Positions 41,187 to 52,238 of a stretch of DNA of 64,000 nt are shown piece after piece. Position 1 is the first letter of the stretch; every line of letters starts with the position of its first letter. A model generated the notes under the pieces. It was not told the DNA's origin. It worked only from the letters and a program-made list of their open reading frames with translations, and made no database searches. Origin of the DNA: Ctena decussata (Eukaryota > Mollusca > Bivalvia > Lucinida > Lucinidae); NCBI GenBank assembly GCA_963989385.1, contig OZ022506.1:2769415-2833414 (forward strand). Reading direction: 5' to 3'. A program made the position numbers and the translations under genes.

Positions 41187-44100
41187 GTAAGAACTATAAA
41201 TTTATGTATACAATATACTCATAATTCAAGTTCAACATTTAAATGCTATTTTAGTATAGGTGTCTAATGGTCTCGAGAGTTTGGAAAAAAAAAAGACTTT
41301 TATACATCAATAAGTACCCTTAACCGTGGAACACTAAGCATGGAACTACGGTTATTTTTTTCTTGCGGCGGTTCGTACTAAGGGACGATTCATTTATTAT
41401 CAGTTGAGGGCCGGGTACATTATCATATGAGTCACCAAAATTTTTCGACCCCCCCCCCCACCCCACCACTCCAGTATCACCAGAATTTGTTTTTTGACCC
41501 CACCCCAGATAGGTGACAAAAAAGTTTATGACCCTCCCCCCCAACATCCCAACTCCCCAGCTACCCTTCACACACACTGTATTACCTTTTCTATTGTCAG
41601 ACTTACCTCAATCAAACCTGTATCATGACACACAAAGAACATTTTCTTATTCTGACAGATCGATATAGCATGCAGATTAATGGTCTCTAGATTTTGTCAG
41701 CATAATTTGCACTTTCTTCTGCTTATGGCCATTCAGAAATCTGTTTTAGAATGTTCAATAAAACTAATATAATAATAGTAATTGAGTGGGGGAGTCTGGG
41801 GGCTGCGCCCCCAGAAGCCACAATAGGTTTGTGATGACAAGGCAATTGGAGAGCTGATATCACAAACGCAGGTATTGAATTTAATGATGAACAAAATCAT
41901 CTGCTCGACATGATTTTATAGACAATTGTATACTGTCCTACTAGCAAATTAATGAAAAATATCTGTTTTGGCTATGAAACGGCCCAAGTTGTTTGTGTCA
42001 TTTCCATAAATGTCTTTAAGCTTGAGTTCGAGTTTGCAAGAATGGAAGTAATGGGAGCCTGGCGGCGAAGCCCCCAAGAAGCTGAGACATTTTCTAAAAA
42101 TGAAGACAAATGAAATAATTCTGACCCCCCCCCCAATTTGCCGAATAAAATATATGACCCCCCTGCTCCATGGCTTTTTTTATTTCCGACCCCCAGTACA
42201 TCACGAAAAAAGAAAAAGCCGACCCCCCCCCCCCCCCCTAATGTACCCGGCCCCCCACCTGATAATAAATGACTCGTCCCTATAGGTAATCATTATTGTA
42301 ATAAGTTGTAATCGAACCCTTAAGATTAAGGAAAGGTCTAGTGCCAGTCGGCTGGCAATAGCCATTTTACGTTAAAATCGCTATTGACAGTCGACTGGTA
42401 ATAGCCATTTTACGTTAAAATCGCTATTGCCAGTCGACTGGCAATAGCCATTTTTACGTGAAATCGCTATTGCCAGTTAGTTGATATTTTTTAGTTTTTT
42501 TCCCCAAATTTTTTAATTATAAATTTAAAGATTTAGAGGGTGGATCCCGCTTAAAGTTTATAAATGCGCGTAGTATGGAACTGTGGCGTTGTGCTACTGA
42601 GGAGCTTTGGCCACTCAGAAGGCTAAGTTCTGGCCTGCTAAGGTGGTGGTCTGGGTCGAATCCCATTGGAAGTGGATTCCTTTTCAATCGTTAGCAGGAA
42701 CCCGTTGCACCCTAACATTATCAGCCTTTCATCTGCTCGACATGACTGAAATGCTATTGAAAGCGCCGTATATCCGCCAGTGATTCAACTGTCCTGTAAC
42801 TTAAAATCTGTTTATGGTAATGGTATGCAACTCATTCTTAAGTTAGACCCGGCCTCCATGGCAAGTGATCAAACGGGCTTCAGATCAATATCACGGCTTT
42901 GGGTTCGAGAAGTGTTCGGAGAACAGATCTGTTCGCGCAAGGGCATGTGATTTTTTACGGAATTCCCTGATTTTTCCTAACTTTGCATACCAAAAGCCCG
43001 TTTTGCGGGGCAATATACATCCGTTAGGGTTTAAAGTAGGAAAGGAAATAGCAGATGATCAGAACGGTTATTAGTAACTGACATCTTCAGTACAAAGAAA
43101 AACATCGGTTAATCATGATGCTAAAAAGGGGTCATTACACTGCAAAAGAATCCATAGATTTTACGGTAGAATAACTGGCAACCAGCTGCCAGTCCATTTC
43201 CCGTTATTTTTACTGGCGTTTGCCTGTAAAGCATAATCGGAAACTGCGATATGATAGGGTTCTGTTAACTGACTGCACTCGAAAATAACTTCTTAGTGTT
43301 GAAGGTATATATGACCAAAACAGCACGTGTTCTATTCTATCCTACTCTGCTTGATGATTCCTGAAATTTTTACGGGCGGTCGTAAAAATTATGGGAAAAG
43401 GACTGGCAGCTTGTTTCCAGTTATTCTACCGTAAAATCTACAGAACTTTTTACAGTGTATAAGCATCTCAGGCTACGCATCTGCACAGACTGACCAGATG
43501 ACCCGTTTTACCCTGAACAGTCTACAAAATTAGTAGTGCTGATAATAACAGGGAAATTTCCGGAAAGACCGCGGAGATGCTCAGCTTATCTAACACAATA
43601 CAAGCAGTGAGATCACTTCTAAGTAACTTGTTGTCTGTTGATAGAAAACAATGAAATCACGGCCACTCATTAATTTTGAAGTTCGAAGGATTGTAAATAG
43701 AATTTGTTATTTTTGGACCAAATCTTAGTCGAGTCGCATAGCACAGTCGGTAATGCGTCTGACTTAATAGCCAGAGGTCCCGGATTCGAAACCCGGTCAG
43801 GGCACACACTTTCGTTGCTCCTTCCGCTGATTCAAGAAGGGCAGTTATACTGGCGAAAGTATTGTGCACTTAGTACTGGTTAACTGCTTAGGAGGTCTAA
43901 GCCTGCCCAGGAATAGTGTGGTTAGGGGAACTTACCGCTCCGACATGACCATAGCTGTTTACTGTGGACGTTAAGCAATAACACAAACAATGATCAAAAT
44001 TTAAAGAAACTGGCATTTCATTTGCGCTTCTATCGGTCAACTAGCAACGGCGACTTTATGTTGAAATCATTATTACCAGATAACTGGCAATAGCGATTTT

Positions 44101-44588
44101 ACGTTAAAATCGCTATTATCCAGTCGACTGGCAATAGCGATTTCAACGTAAAATGGCTATTACCAGTCAACTGGCAATAGCGATTTTAACGTAAAATCGC
44201 TATTGCCAGTCGACTGGCAATAGCCACTCCGTAAGATTAATCACGCGAGCGCTTACGTGGAAATTATACATCATAAAACCATTAAATTTATTTCTTTGTC
44301 AAAGAATATGAACTTGCATTTTTCTCTTCTATAAAGAGTTAACCCCTTTGGAATCTGTTTATCTGTTTCATTACTTGCGCATAGGATCTTTGGCCATACA
44401 AATCGGTATGTTGGCGGAATCTGCGCGGTTCACATGTACGCAGATTATATATCCACGAAGACACTTCAGACCAATAGTTTTGACTAGGTATTCTCCAAAC
44501 AGGCATACGACAATTAGAGCAAAATTAGCAAAATCCTGACTGGTTTGTTAGTTCGAGTACTTGTTCGTTGACTGCTACATGTACAGTC

Positions 44589-44643
<55 letters not shown>

Positions 44644-46763
44644 CTGTCATGATTATCTTTTACAATTAATGAATAATGAAAACTTAAAAAATAAAAGCAA
44701 CTTTATCACTGCAGTTGGCAGGTAATGACGACATTTTGGCAGTAGCAAGAAGTCATATTGGTTCAACACAATGGTCATTTGATGGGTGTCTTCACGGCTA
44801 CTGTCGGAAAAACAAATGTAATATATTCGTCTATGATGTTCTCATAGAAGCTGGGGACACTGCTCCACACCGGTAGGTATGATAGCCATTTCATCTTATA
44901 CTATGAATTTGTTTCCATAACCTAATGCTTTCGCTAAAGATAGTTTTCCTATCCTAGCACAGTGCGCCTATAGAAGCCAGGGAAAATTTTCGTGTTTTGT
45001 TCTACAGCATTAAAATGTTTCGGAGGGCGTAAAACCAACTGCTGACGTCATTGGAATTACTGACGATGTTTGTGACGTTTTGATTACATTCATCGACGTT
45101 AGACAGTGTAACGCCTCTTTTCACGATAAAATCGTCATTAAATGTGACTGTGTTGCAGTAAAGAATGTTGGAGGGATCATGCACGAGCATTCGGAAAGTT
45201 TGGGAGAATTGGAAAGAAAATAAGTCTGAAAGCATTTCTTGTGTTAGAACAGAAAAAGTTCAACTCTAGCAGTGCATTGTTGAATAATATTTCACATTTG
45301 TCGGTCATTTACAAGAACATATATCACTCGCGCTCCGCGCTTGTGATATGATCCATTTTGCAACTCTCCTCCAAACAGTGAATTATTACTCAACAATTCA
45401 CTGCTAGAGCTGATATATTTGTTAATTAGTGTTCTAGTTTCTAAGACCTGTTCAATGTTTTCTGTTTTTCATGTCACATTTAAGGAACATAGAGGTCCAC
45501 TTTAAAAATCACGGTTTAATTGAAGGAAATATCATTATTTGATTGCTTAACTATTCTAAGAGATGCATATTTCAGAACCAGTCGTAAAATCTATATTGTC
45601 AACAGTTGAAATAGCCCATATCAGTCTCTCACTTTTGGTACCGTCGCTTCCATAAAGCCATCCACTAACCAATATTGTAATTGTAGAGGTAAACCTATAC
45701 ATTCCATTTAATTTGGTTGGTTGCCGTCACTCACAATCGAAAGATATGAAGTGGGTACATTTTTATCAGCATATTTAGTCAAGTCAGTGCAGATGTTCAC
45801 ATAGCCATTCATTGCCTTATTAAGTTCAGCACATAGATACAGGAAGCTACGTAAAAGTCAGAGAAACAATTGATCTCTAGGTGGTTAAAACACCCGCTGT
45901 TTGTTTGCTTTTAAAGAAATTGTGCCTAGAGGAAAGCAAGTATACACTTTTTGAATGCACAGTGACACTCATTTGTAATTACCTTATTTTGTAGTAAACA
46001 GGCCTGAAATACTGTGTTATATGTGTAATCGTTATCGTTGCATAAATTCAACCACAATGCTACAAAAATAACAAAAATGTTTGTGCACTATGTTTCGGCC
46101 TCATCGCCATTACCATGCTGAATCCTACACGCACTATGCATTTCTATGGAACCATTGTTTCAGGCCATGATCAGCTATCGTGAATTTTGCCAAACTTTTA
46201 ACAACAGTTCACAAGCCAAAATCATTTTCACCAAAACTCAATATCACCTGCTTCTCCATTTTTACAATATCTGAATCTGTATAACTCTTGCATACAAGTC
46301 TTTTTATCGATAACTGCAAATGCAATCGTGTCGTTTGCTTCTGTATTGATGGAGTATTGCCCTAAATCTAGCATATAAAAAAAAACTCAAAGCGAGTCGT
46401 TATTGGCGTGTGAATCGTATTGTTAATACGATTGTGTGACAACGATATTTATGCAATAATATATTTTACAGCCACTGGTATACATATTCTCCTATCGGAG
46501 CAAACGAATGGGGAAATTCGAGCTCATCATACATCAAAGACACCAACTGCTACACTCATATCTCCAGTCTGTCGGACAAACAAGAGGGAGACATCATTGC
46601 TTTCCCATACCCAGCCGGTCTTGGTCACGTAGGCATTGTATCAAGTGGAGGTCAGTACATCAGCGCACAACATAACCGTGTTGAGGAAAAGAGTATTCCA
46701 ACAAGCCGGACCTCGGTACTCTGGAGATATACTTGCCACATATATCTGAAAATGAATAATTGA
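41118..46763 (+). CDS. NlpC/P60-like (Dae/Tae-like) secreted peptidoglycan amidase, copy B (intact)
   Basis: The exons 41118-41186, 44715-44872 and 46472-46763 join to 172 codons. Residues 1-23 are a signal peptide. The mature chain has LAVARSHIGSTQWSFDGC, the catalytic-type Cys58 in KNKCNIFVYDVLIEAG, SPIGANEWGN, GDIIAFPYPAGLGHVGIVSS with His128, and ISAQHNRVEE. Cys and His about 70 residues apart, a Gly-rich HxGI strand and a following polar residue are the NlpC/P60 (papain-like) plan. The KCN(x)FVYDVLxEAG, EW(G/A)(N/D) and SAHEN-like motifs match bacterial amidase effector domains, so the activity is probably cleavage of peptidoglycan stem peptides outside the cell. Four other cysteines could form two disulfides. 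It ends with a longer tail (YTCHIYLKMNN) than copy C. The function is inferred from motifs. Confidence 0.85.
41381..42281. mobile_element. Non-autonomous TIR DNA transposon (about 900 bp)
   Basis: The left terminus AGGGACGATTCATTTATTAT, CAG...GGGCCGGGTACATTA is inverted at the right as TAATGTACCCGGCC...CTGATAATAAATGACTCGTC, CCT. Sub-terminal C-runs of GACCCCCCCCC type sit at both ends. The interior has no recognisable transposase. A clear target duplication was not found. It lies in intron 1 of copy B. Confidence 0.85.
42338..42482. repeat. Palindromic tandem repeat, CCAGTCGACTGG family, block 1
   Basis: About three units alternate two palindromes: CCAGTCGACTGG and AATAGCCATTTTACGTTAAA plus ATCGCTATT. 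Each unit is about 45 bases. Confidence 0.92.
42570..42790 (+). mobile_element. tRNA-derived SINE (family B), diverged copy
   Basis: The head has TGTGCTACTGAGGAGC (A-box-like) and CTGGGTCGAATCCCATT (B box). The body shares GTTGCACCCTAA, CCTTTCAT, ATGACTGAAATGCTATTGAA with the copies at 47757 (minus) and 62205 (plus). Confidence 0.72.
43138..43457. mobile_element. TIR MITE flanked by TA (Tc1/mariner-like)
   Basis: About 75-base inverted termini: CACTGCAAAAGAATCCATAG, ATTTTACGGTAGAATAACTG at the left and the complement of CAGTTATTCTACCGTAAAAT, CTACAGAACTTTTTACAGTG at the right. TA is present directly outside each end. It is 320 bases with no coding capacity. Confidence 0.9.
43727..43990 (+). 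mobile_element. tRNA-derived SINE (family A), plus-strand copy
   Basis: The tRNA-like head CGCATAGCACAGTCGGTAAT, GCGTCTGACTTAATAGCCAG ends with the B box GGATTCGAAACCCGG. The body CTCCTTCCGCTGATTCAAGA, CTTAGTACTGGTTAACTGCT, TAGGAGGTCTAAGCCTGCCC reappears inverted at 52395-52655. The tail is GTTAAGCAATAACACAAACA. Confidence 0.85.
44030..44226. repeat. Palindromic tandem repeat, CCAGTCGACTGG family, block 2
   Basis: Four or so units of CCAGTCGACTGG alternating with CAATAGCGATTTTAACGTAA, AATCGCTATTG. Together with block 1 it brackets 1.5 kb of SINE and MITE sequence. Confidence 0.92.
44592..44638. repeat. (GA)n microsatellite
   Basis: Uninterrupted AG dinucleotides over about 46 bases, about 75 bases before the copy B exon-2 acceptor. 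Confidence 0.97.
44715..44872 (+). CDS. Copy B exon 2: catalytic-Cys exon
   Basis: The acceptor ATCACTGCAG ends at 44714 and the donor is CG|GTAGGT at 44873. The 52 codons plus two bases include HIGSTQWSFDGCLHGYC, KNKCNIFVYDVLIEAGDTAP. Phase 2 at the 3' end, matching exon 3. Confidence 0.88.
45264..45409. mobile_element. Small TIR MITE
   Basis: CTCTAGCAGTGCATTGTTGA, ATAATA at the left and TATTACTCAACAATTCACTG, CTAGAG at the right are inverted. The centre is a palindrome, TCACTCGCGCTCCGCGCTTGTGA. It is in intron 2 of copy B; the rest of 45410-46460 shows no gene. Confidence 0.82.
46472..46763 (+). CDS. Copy B exon 3: catalytic-His exon and stop
   Basis: The acceptor ATATTTTACAG ends at 46471. 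Joined to exon 2 it reads RHWYTYSPIGANEWGNSSSS, GDIIAFPYPAGLGHVGIVSS, GGQYISAQHNRVEEKSIPTS, RTSVLWRYTCHIYLKMNN and TGA at 46761-46763. The copy C stop directly after RYNC is a codon for His here, giving an 8-residue extension. No AATAAA is seen nearby. Confidence 0.88.
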
Positions 46764-47089
46764 CACTGACAAATTGTTTTCATTCAAAATTCATTGTCAG
46801 TTACACAGACTGGTTTAGCTCTTAAAGTGATTTAGTAAACTTTCAGAAAAAAAAATCTGTCATTTTCATTTCTGTCCCACTCTTATTGGGTGTCAATACT
46901 TAAAGGGAAGAATCCACTGGCCTAGGAGCCAATTCTACATGTATCCTTAAGATTATGTCACTTTTAACAAGGGGCTCATTGTCAAGGTATACAAACAGGA
47001 AGTCTCAAAAGTTGTTTCCCTTTATAAAATGGCGCTCAGAAATGGTGCTGTAACCATACACCTTATGTCATATCTCACAGAAGGCTGCC

Positions 47090-47360
47090 CAGGCTGCCAG
47101 GCCCTTTACCGTAAAATGTAGGAGATAGTACTAAATGACTACATTTTATACAGAAACTTGCTTTTACTACGCATTTAACTTCTTCATTGATTTTATTGAT
47201 ATGTAGAATGCAATGCAGTCATTTTCCACATAAAAAAACAACAACAAAAAACTAACGACACTACCCCATATTTTTATACGGTAAAGGGTAGGGCAGCCCG
47301 TTGCCTTGTTCTTTACAGCAAAATCTACAGGATTATTTTCTTACTGTATTGTTCCACTTT
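47090..47360. mobile_element. Possible old TIR element
   Basis: AGGCTGCCAGGCCCTTTACC, GTAAAATGTAGGA at the left and TACGGTAAAGGGTAGGGCAG, CAAAATCTACAGG at the right look like decayed inverted termini related to the TA-flanked MITE at 43138. Weakly supported. Confidence 0.4.
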
Positions 47361-47399
47361 TTGTATTAATCTGGTCTTATCGCATTTCTCTCTGCATCT

Positions 47400-47756
47400 T
47401 TACATCGTTCCTGATACCGTAGGCGTCGTCTTTCATAGGCTATGTGAGCTAAGGTTGTCTGCCGAGGGACGCCTATGCGCTTTTTGTTGCTTCCATAGTC
47501 GTTTTTTATCTGATGTCTTCGAGTTCTGTCTCATAGACTGTTCTGTCCCACAGACTGCTCTGTCTCACATGCTGATTTGTCGCACAGGCTAATCTGCCTT
47601 GCAGGCTGCTAGGCTGTTTTGTCTCACAGGCTGCTCTGTCCCACAGCAGGCTGCTAATGTGCTAGTCTGTTAATGAGTGCTCGGAGGGGCAATGCGCATT
47701 GCCTGCTAACACTTGCTTATTATCTCTTCTTTTTTAAGGTTTAACGACTCTTAAAA
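47400..47756 (+). mobile_element. Retroelement fragment (family 2, copy 3) with an inserted short tandem repeat
   Basis: GAGGGACGCCTATGCGC, TTTTTATCTGATGTCT and GAGTGCTCGGAGGGGCAATG follow the order of the copy at 9047. Between them, at about 47535-47660, CACAGGCTGCTCTGTC-like units of about 19-21 bases repeat imperfectly. The hammerhead core is not recognisable. Confidence 0.45.
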
Positions 47757-47944
47757 ATAGATGGATGACTTGCGATTTTACGTCCTTTCAACAATATTTC
47801 ATATAAGGACGATGGATGGTTGATAATGAAAGATTGTGTGCAATAGAATTCCGTTGAAAAGATTCCCGCCTCCAGCGGGTCTCGAACCGGGGACCGCTAC
47901 ATCAGCAGGCTAGCGCCTAACCTACTGAGCAACCGGGGCTAAGA
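47757..47944 (-). mobile_element. tRNA-derived SINE (family B), minus-strand copy
   Basis: On the minus strand the head is AGCCCCGGTTGCTCAGTAGG, TTAGGCGC, with B box CCGGTTCGAGACCCGC. The body TTGCACACAATCTTTCATTA and TGTTGAAAGGACGTAAAATC is shared with 62205-62400. The tRNA-like acceptor stem is not closed, so it is not a tRNA gene. Confidence 0.82.
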
Positions 47945-48540
47945 TGTATTAGTACACTTCAACTGTATGGTGTCATTCTGCAAATTGAACAACTATCTTG
48001 AATTTCCGTTTGTTTCCCTGGATGAGATGACCCTTCCAAACAGAGGTAAACTCATAAAGGAAAAATATTTGCGTCTCTAAAAATGCAAATATTTTCTTTA
48101 AGAGTTGACCCCGTTCAGAAGGGAGGCAAAAATAAAAATGAAAGTGTTTCTTCCCATGAAATGTTCCCTTTTGCTGTAATAAATACAACAATGCACATCT
48201 GATTTTCATAAACTGATTTTCAAGATGTGACTATTGCTGATAATGAAGTTTTTTCACGGACGATGCCAAAGTTGTATACATCATTTACTTTTTTTTACAT
48301 AATATTTTCATTTCACACCCCATATAAGCTCGAGGCTCGCATATCAGCCCGATTGCCGACAGAATTACTTCTTAATGTGGAAAGCATTTGCGCCCTTAAC
48401 AGCATATTCTAACTTTTGCGAGTAGACCTTCTGAGACGGCTCCTTTCTCCGAAAGAACAAACAGTCTCGAAAACTGTTCCTTTTGTAAAAATGGCGGAAA
48501 ATACAGAGGTGTATTCATAAATCTTAAGCAGTCTAAAACT
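47945..48540. other. No feature seen
   Basis: AT-rich intergenic DNA; frames are short and without recognisable motifs. Confidence 0.6.
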
Positions 48541-48542
48541 AT

Positions 48543-48609
48543 CCCAGCGGGCGCAAAACATTGAGTTAACATTGATTTAACGTGAAATAAATGTTGTGTG
48601 CCCAATGGG
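48543..48609. mobile_element. Small palindromic MITE, CACACAACGTTG family, copy 4
   Basis: CCCAGCGGGCGCAAAACATT at the left and ATGTTGTGTGCCCAATGGG at the right. Confidence 0.8.
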
Positions 48610-48870
48610 TAAGAGGTAGTTTTGTCTGTTGATAAGTGAATCTATGAAAGGCAAACTTATATAAGTCTTTAAATACGTCATCATGCTAGTATATTCAATC
48701 AAGGAATCCTCAGAAGACTGGCAAAACTACATGTAAAACTCGCGAAAAAGGTTGTTTATGTTAAAACTTGCGGTCTAATATGTGTTGATACACATACAGA
48801 GGGACCGACTCTCCTGCTTGTACATGTAGGTCAGCTGCTGGTCCCAACTCCTATAGAGAAAGAATCTGGC

Positions 48871-49168
48871 GCCGTATTTATAAAACGACTTACATGTAAG
48901 TGGTTGCTATGCTGTTGCTAAGGCTACATTTCTATGAAGGAGATTCCCTATAACTATGGAATTTCCTCTTGAGGAACAGTCTTTTTAGACTGTTCCTCCA
49001 GAGTAAATTTCGTAGTTGTGGGGAATCTCCTTCATAGAAATTCAGCCCTAGCAACAAAAAGACTTGGTACTCCAGAGTAAATTTCATGTTGTAGGGAATT
49101 TCCTTCATAGAAATTCAGCCCTAGCAACAGCATAGCAACCACTTAAGTTGTCTTATAAATACAGCCCC
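48871..49168. mobile_element. Palindromic MITE, CCGTATTTATAAAACGACTT family, copy 1
   Basis: The left end is GCCGTATTTATAAAACGACT and the right end AGTTGTCTTATAAATACAGC. Inner arms GAGGAACAGTCTTTTTAGAC and TGTTCCTCCAGAGTAAATTT pair. The right arm is partly duplicated (CTCCAGAGTAAATTTC twice), making this copy longer than those at 55645 and 56702. Confidence 0.88.
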
Positions 49169-49438
49169 TGCTTCCCACGTAGTAATTAGTCAGAAAAGTC
49201 GCCTCATTTTGAAACGAAAATGGCAGAAAAACGAAGAGTATTGTAAGAAATCTAAGTATATTCAGGGTCGGTCTTGTCAGGGTTTACACTGTTTTCGGTT
49301 CCATCTGCATCTTATGAGCGCATTACTGCAGTCAAGACTATGACAGTAATTATTTTCGATGTCCCAATTTTAGACGTTTTACGACAACCCCAACTGGTAA
49401 AGACTTTAGTCTTTTTTCGAAAATTATCACCATCCTGT

Positions 49439-49516
49439 CCCACTTGGCATGAACTATTGAATCAACGCAGAATCAACGTTGATTCAATGTTCATTCAACG
49501 GTGTGTGCCCGCTGGG
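49439..49516. mobile_element. Small palindromic MITE, CACACAACGTTG family, copy 5
   Basis: CCCACTTGGCATGAACTATT at the left, GGTGTGTGCCCGCTGGG at the right, CAACGTTGATTCAATG inside. The interval 49517-50690 shows no gene. Confidence 0.8.
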
Positions 49517-50696
49517 AGGTGGGCCCATATATAAACTTTAAATAAATCATGACACAGCTACAGATGGAACGCACCATGGCACTGCACAAGTGTTTTGCAT
49601 TTTAAACAGAAAATTAAATTATATGAGAATTAATTATAGGTTTTAGAAAAATCAAATGTTTCCATTTCAGGTAGTATCTAATTTATAATGCGAGATTTGT
49701 CATGCTCATATACCAATGACGTAATAGATTTGTTACCATAGCAACTATGAAATTAACAACTGTTGTTCTTAGTTCCTTGGCAGACTGACGTCTCGATGAC
49801 GTCACTTTGATATCAGTATGGACTCTTTGTTTCTATGATAAAAAATCTATGACGTCATTTTTATGCCCTGCCCCGCCATTTTTACATTGACATTAAAACA
49901 ACAGGCTCTTCAGATTTTCTCAAGCAAATTATTATTCTTAAACAATGAATTACGTGTTTTAATGAAGCCGGATTTGCAAATGAAGACTTCACTTTTCAAA
50001 TGAATGAATTTTATTTATGAATCTGTACAAGCGAAAATATAGCTGAACGCATATCGGAAAAGCATATGCCCAGAACAGACTGCGCATCAGTCTGGTGAGA
50101 GCCTTTCCTCCTTCTTTCACAATATGTATGGACCCTAAGACAACCATTATTTCAGCTAGACTGCACAGACCAGTATAATCATTTGCTGTTCGCAAAACGA
50201 AACAAGACATTTACGAAAGTTCCGTATTCAAGGTTTCAATGGTAAAACGACAATTCATTTTCTTGAAGTTTAGTTCCGTATGGACCTTTGTCGTCCACAA
50301 ATACGTCAGATGCCTGCGTGTCGCCTCTCATATAGCTTCTGAACTTTTCCAAGAAAAGATATTATTTTAAAATGACAAATCTCATCATAAAATACTATTT
50401 TCTTTGCTTCTGTACCTTAAATGCCCCATTGCTCTGTAAGCATGAAATAATTTTATCGTGAGGTATCGCTGCAAGATTCTCATTGAACAACGTAATCATC
50501 TTCTAGATTCACATTGAATGACAACCTACATTACTTGCGACAACTTTAGCTTGAATAAAATGGTAAAAAACACGAAGTACAAGCCTGGGGCCCGCATTTT
50601 AAAACTCTATCGCTCGACGAAGACCAAGAAAAGGGAAATTAAAAAAAAAGAAAAAAACAAAACATGTTACCTCTATTTTTGCCAGCTATAGGACTC

Positions 50697-51121
50697 AATA
50701 ATGCACATCAAACCACATGTTATCACTAAGCGTGTAGGTTGAACCTCTTCATTATTACGGTTTGCTTTTTAGACGTTTGTCCTCTGGTAGGACAATGAGA
50801 ATTTTATTTTATGATACCTGGGTTCGAGGTTATAAAACTTGAGAATAATCTCAAACTCAAAATAAAGGACACTGATTGGCTGCTTCCGAGCATGTGCTCG
50901 GAAGCAGCCAATCAGTGTGCTTTATTTTGTGCTCGGAAGCAGCCAATCAGTGTGCTTTATTTTGAGTTTGAGAATGTACTCAAGTTTTATAACCTCTGGG
51001 CCTGAAGAGCAATTGTGTCTCGCAGTCTCCATAGTCCGACCAGAGGTAAAAGTTGCTCAACACAAACCATTAGGTTCAACCTTCACGATTGGTGATTAAA
51101 TGTGGGTTGATGTGCATAATT
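50697..51121. mobile_element. TIR element with a nested palindromic MITE
   Basis: AATAATGCACATCAAACCAC, AT...TAGGTTGAACCT at the left is inverted at the right as AGGTTCAACCTTCACGATTG and ATGTGGGTTGATGTGCATAA, TT. Inside, 50825-50995 is a separate palindrome. Confidence 0.8.
50825..50995. mobile_element. Palindromic MITE, GGTTATAAAACTTGAG family, copy 1
   Basis: CGAGGTTATAAAACTTGAGA at one end, TCAAGTTTTATAACCTC at the other. The centre has ACTGATTGGCTGCTTCCGAG, CATGTGCTCGGAAGCAGCCA. A second copy is at 60897-61105. Confidence 0.9.
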
Positions 51122-51214
51122 GAAACATATATTTGAAAAGTTACAAATTACTCAACACAATACAGTTTTCTGGTTCCCCGTCAAGCGATGCAATATAAAC
51201 AAAATCATGATAAT

Positions 51215-51715
51215 GAATTGGGTCCCATGACTGTACATGGGGTTTCTACCATTTTGGTCAAGTTCATAAAAGCGAACGAAGGTCATTTTAGTTGCCAGTT
51301 AAAATTACTCCATCTGAGAGATCAGTTTTCAAAACTGTTTTATGTCGAACACAAGGGCCTTTTATTTGTTTAAAGTTGACTAATCAAGATGATTTATAAT
51401 AACGAATCTCTAGGGAGAAGCCTGCAGCATCACACAACGATAAGCTATTTCATGTGTTTTTAGCATAGATAGATTAAAGGCCCTAATGCTCTATCAGCGT
51501 GAAAATGTAGCTTCTCGCTACAGTTGTTATTGTGAATGAAGGAGATTTCGCTACCTGAACACAAATATAACATCCTTAAGATTATATAAGAAATGTTTGA
51601 AAACTGATTTGGATCATTTAAGTTGGCAACTAAAATGACCTAATTTTGATTTTATAAACTTGGACAAAATGGTAAAAATACAATGTACAGGCATGGGACC
51701 AAAATCCTTTCCCCC
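51215..51715. mobile_element. Inverted-repeat element upstream of copy C
   Basis: The left block (GGGTCCCATGACTGTACATG, ACCATTTTGGTCAAGTTCAT, TTTTAGTTGCCAGTTAAAAT) is mirrored by the right block (AGTTGGCAACTAAAATGACC, ACTTGGACAAAATGGTAAAA, TGTACAGGCATGGGACC). About 110-base imperfect arms around about 250 bases. Confidence 0.78.
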
Positions 51716-52182
51716 TGTTCTGTATATTCCATTGCTCAACTCGGAATCAGGAAAGAAAACATTGTATTTTGTGGAGCGATTTGCCTTTTTTTTAAACATG
51801 TTTCCTCCTGTTTTATTTGTCTCGTTATATGCACTTCCACCTATATTTCATCGTCAGATGTGACGATCGACGCTCTTTATATAACGGTTTGTTTTACCAG
51901 TGACAGAGCAATGGAGCCTTTAAATATTCCTCCAGCTTCGCGGACAAAACAAAAATGTAAATTTCAATTCAGTTTATCTTTACGTGACTCAGACGGTAGG
52001 TTAATAGATGACTTTATCAACATTCATTGCTCTCCTGATCCTGTCCGGTTTGTAGTATGGTGCTACCAGGACGCAGTTCTCCAGGATGTAATTTTTTTTA
52101 TAATTTAGTTGTTATTCACTACCACACGTTTTTTAACTTGTTTGTTACTGTAAAACTGTCAAAAAAACTCATACCATGTGCA

Positions 52183-52189
52183 TATAAAA
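52183..52189 (+). promoter_or_regulatory. TATA box of copy C
   Basis: TATAAAA followed by GAGACTTCTGTCAAGTTTTA, aligned with the copy B promoter. Upstream conserved pieces are ACTTGTTTGTTACTG and AAACTGTCAA. Confidence 0.75.
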
Positions 52190-52207
52190 GAGACTTCTGT
52201 CAAGTTT

Positions 52208-52238
52208 TATCACAACTTGCAACTAATCATTTGTGCAG
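52208..52238 (+). other. Copy C non-coding exon 0 (predicted)
   Basis: ATCACAACTTGCAACTAATC, ATTTGTGCAG ends at the donor GTAAGTCGAGA (52239). The exon is inferred from the match with copy B and from the acceptor just upstream of the start codon at 56109. The intron would be about 3.9 kb. Confidence 0.68.

Noticed and set aside
43727..43800. Possible tRNA gene (A and B boxes)
   Set aside because: The acceptor arm does not close and an inverted relative at 52.5 kb shares a long non-tRNA body, so it is a SINE. The same reasoning applies to 16.9, 42.6, 47.9, 54.2, 61.2 and 62.2 kb.
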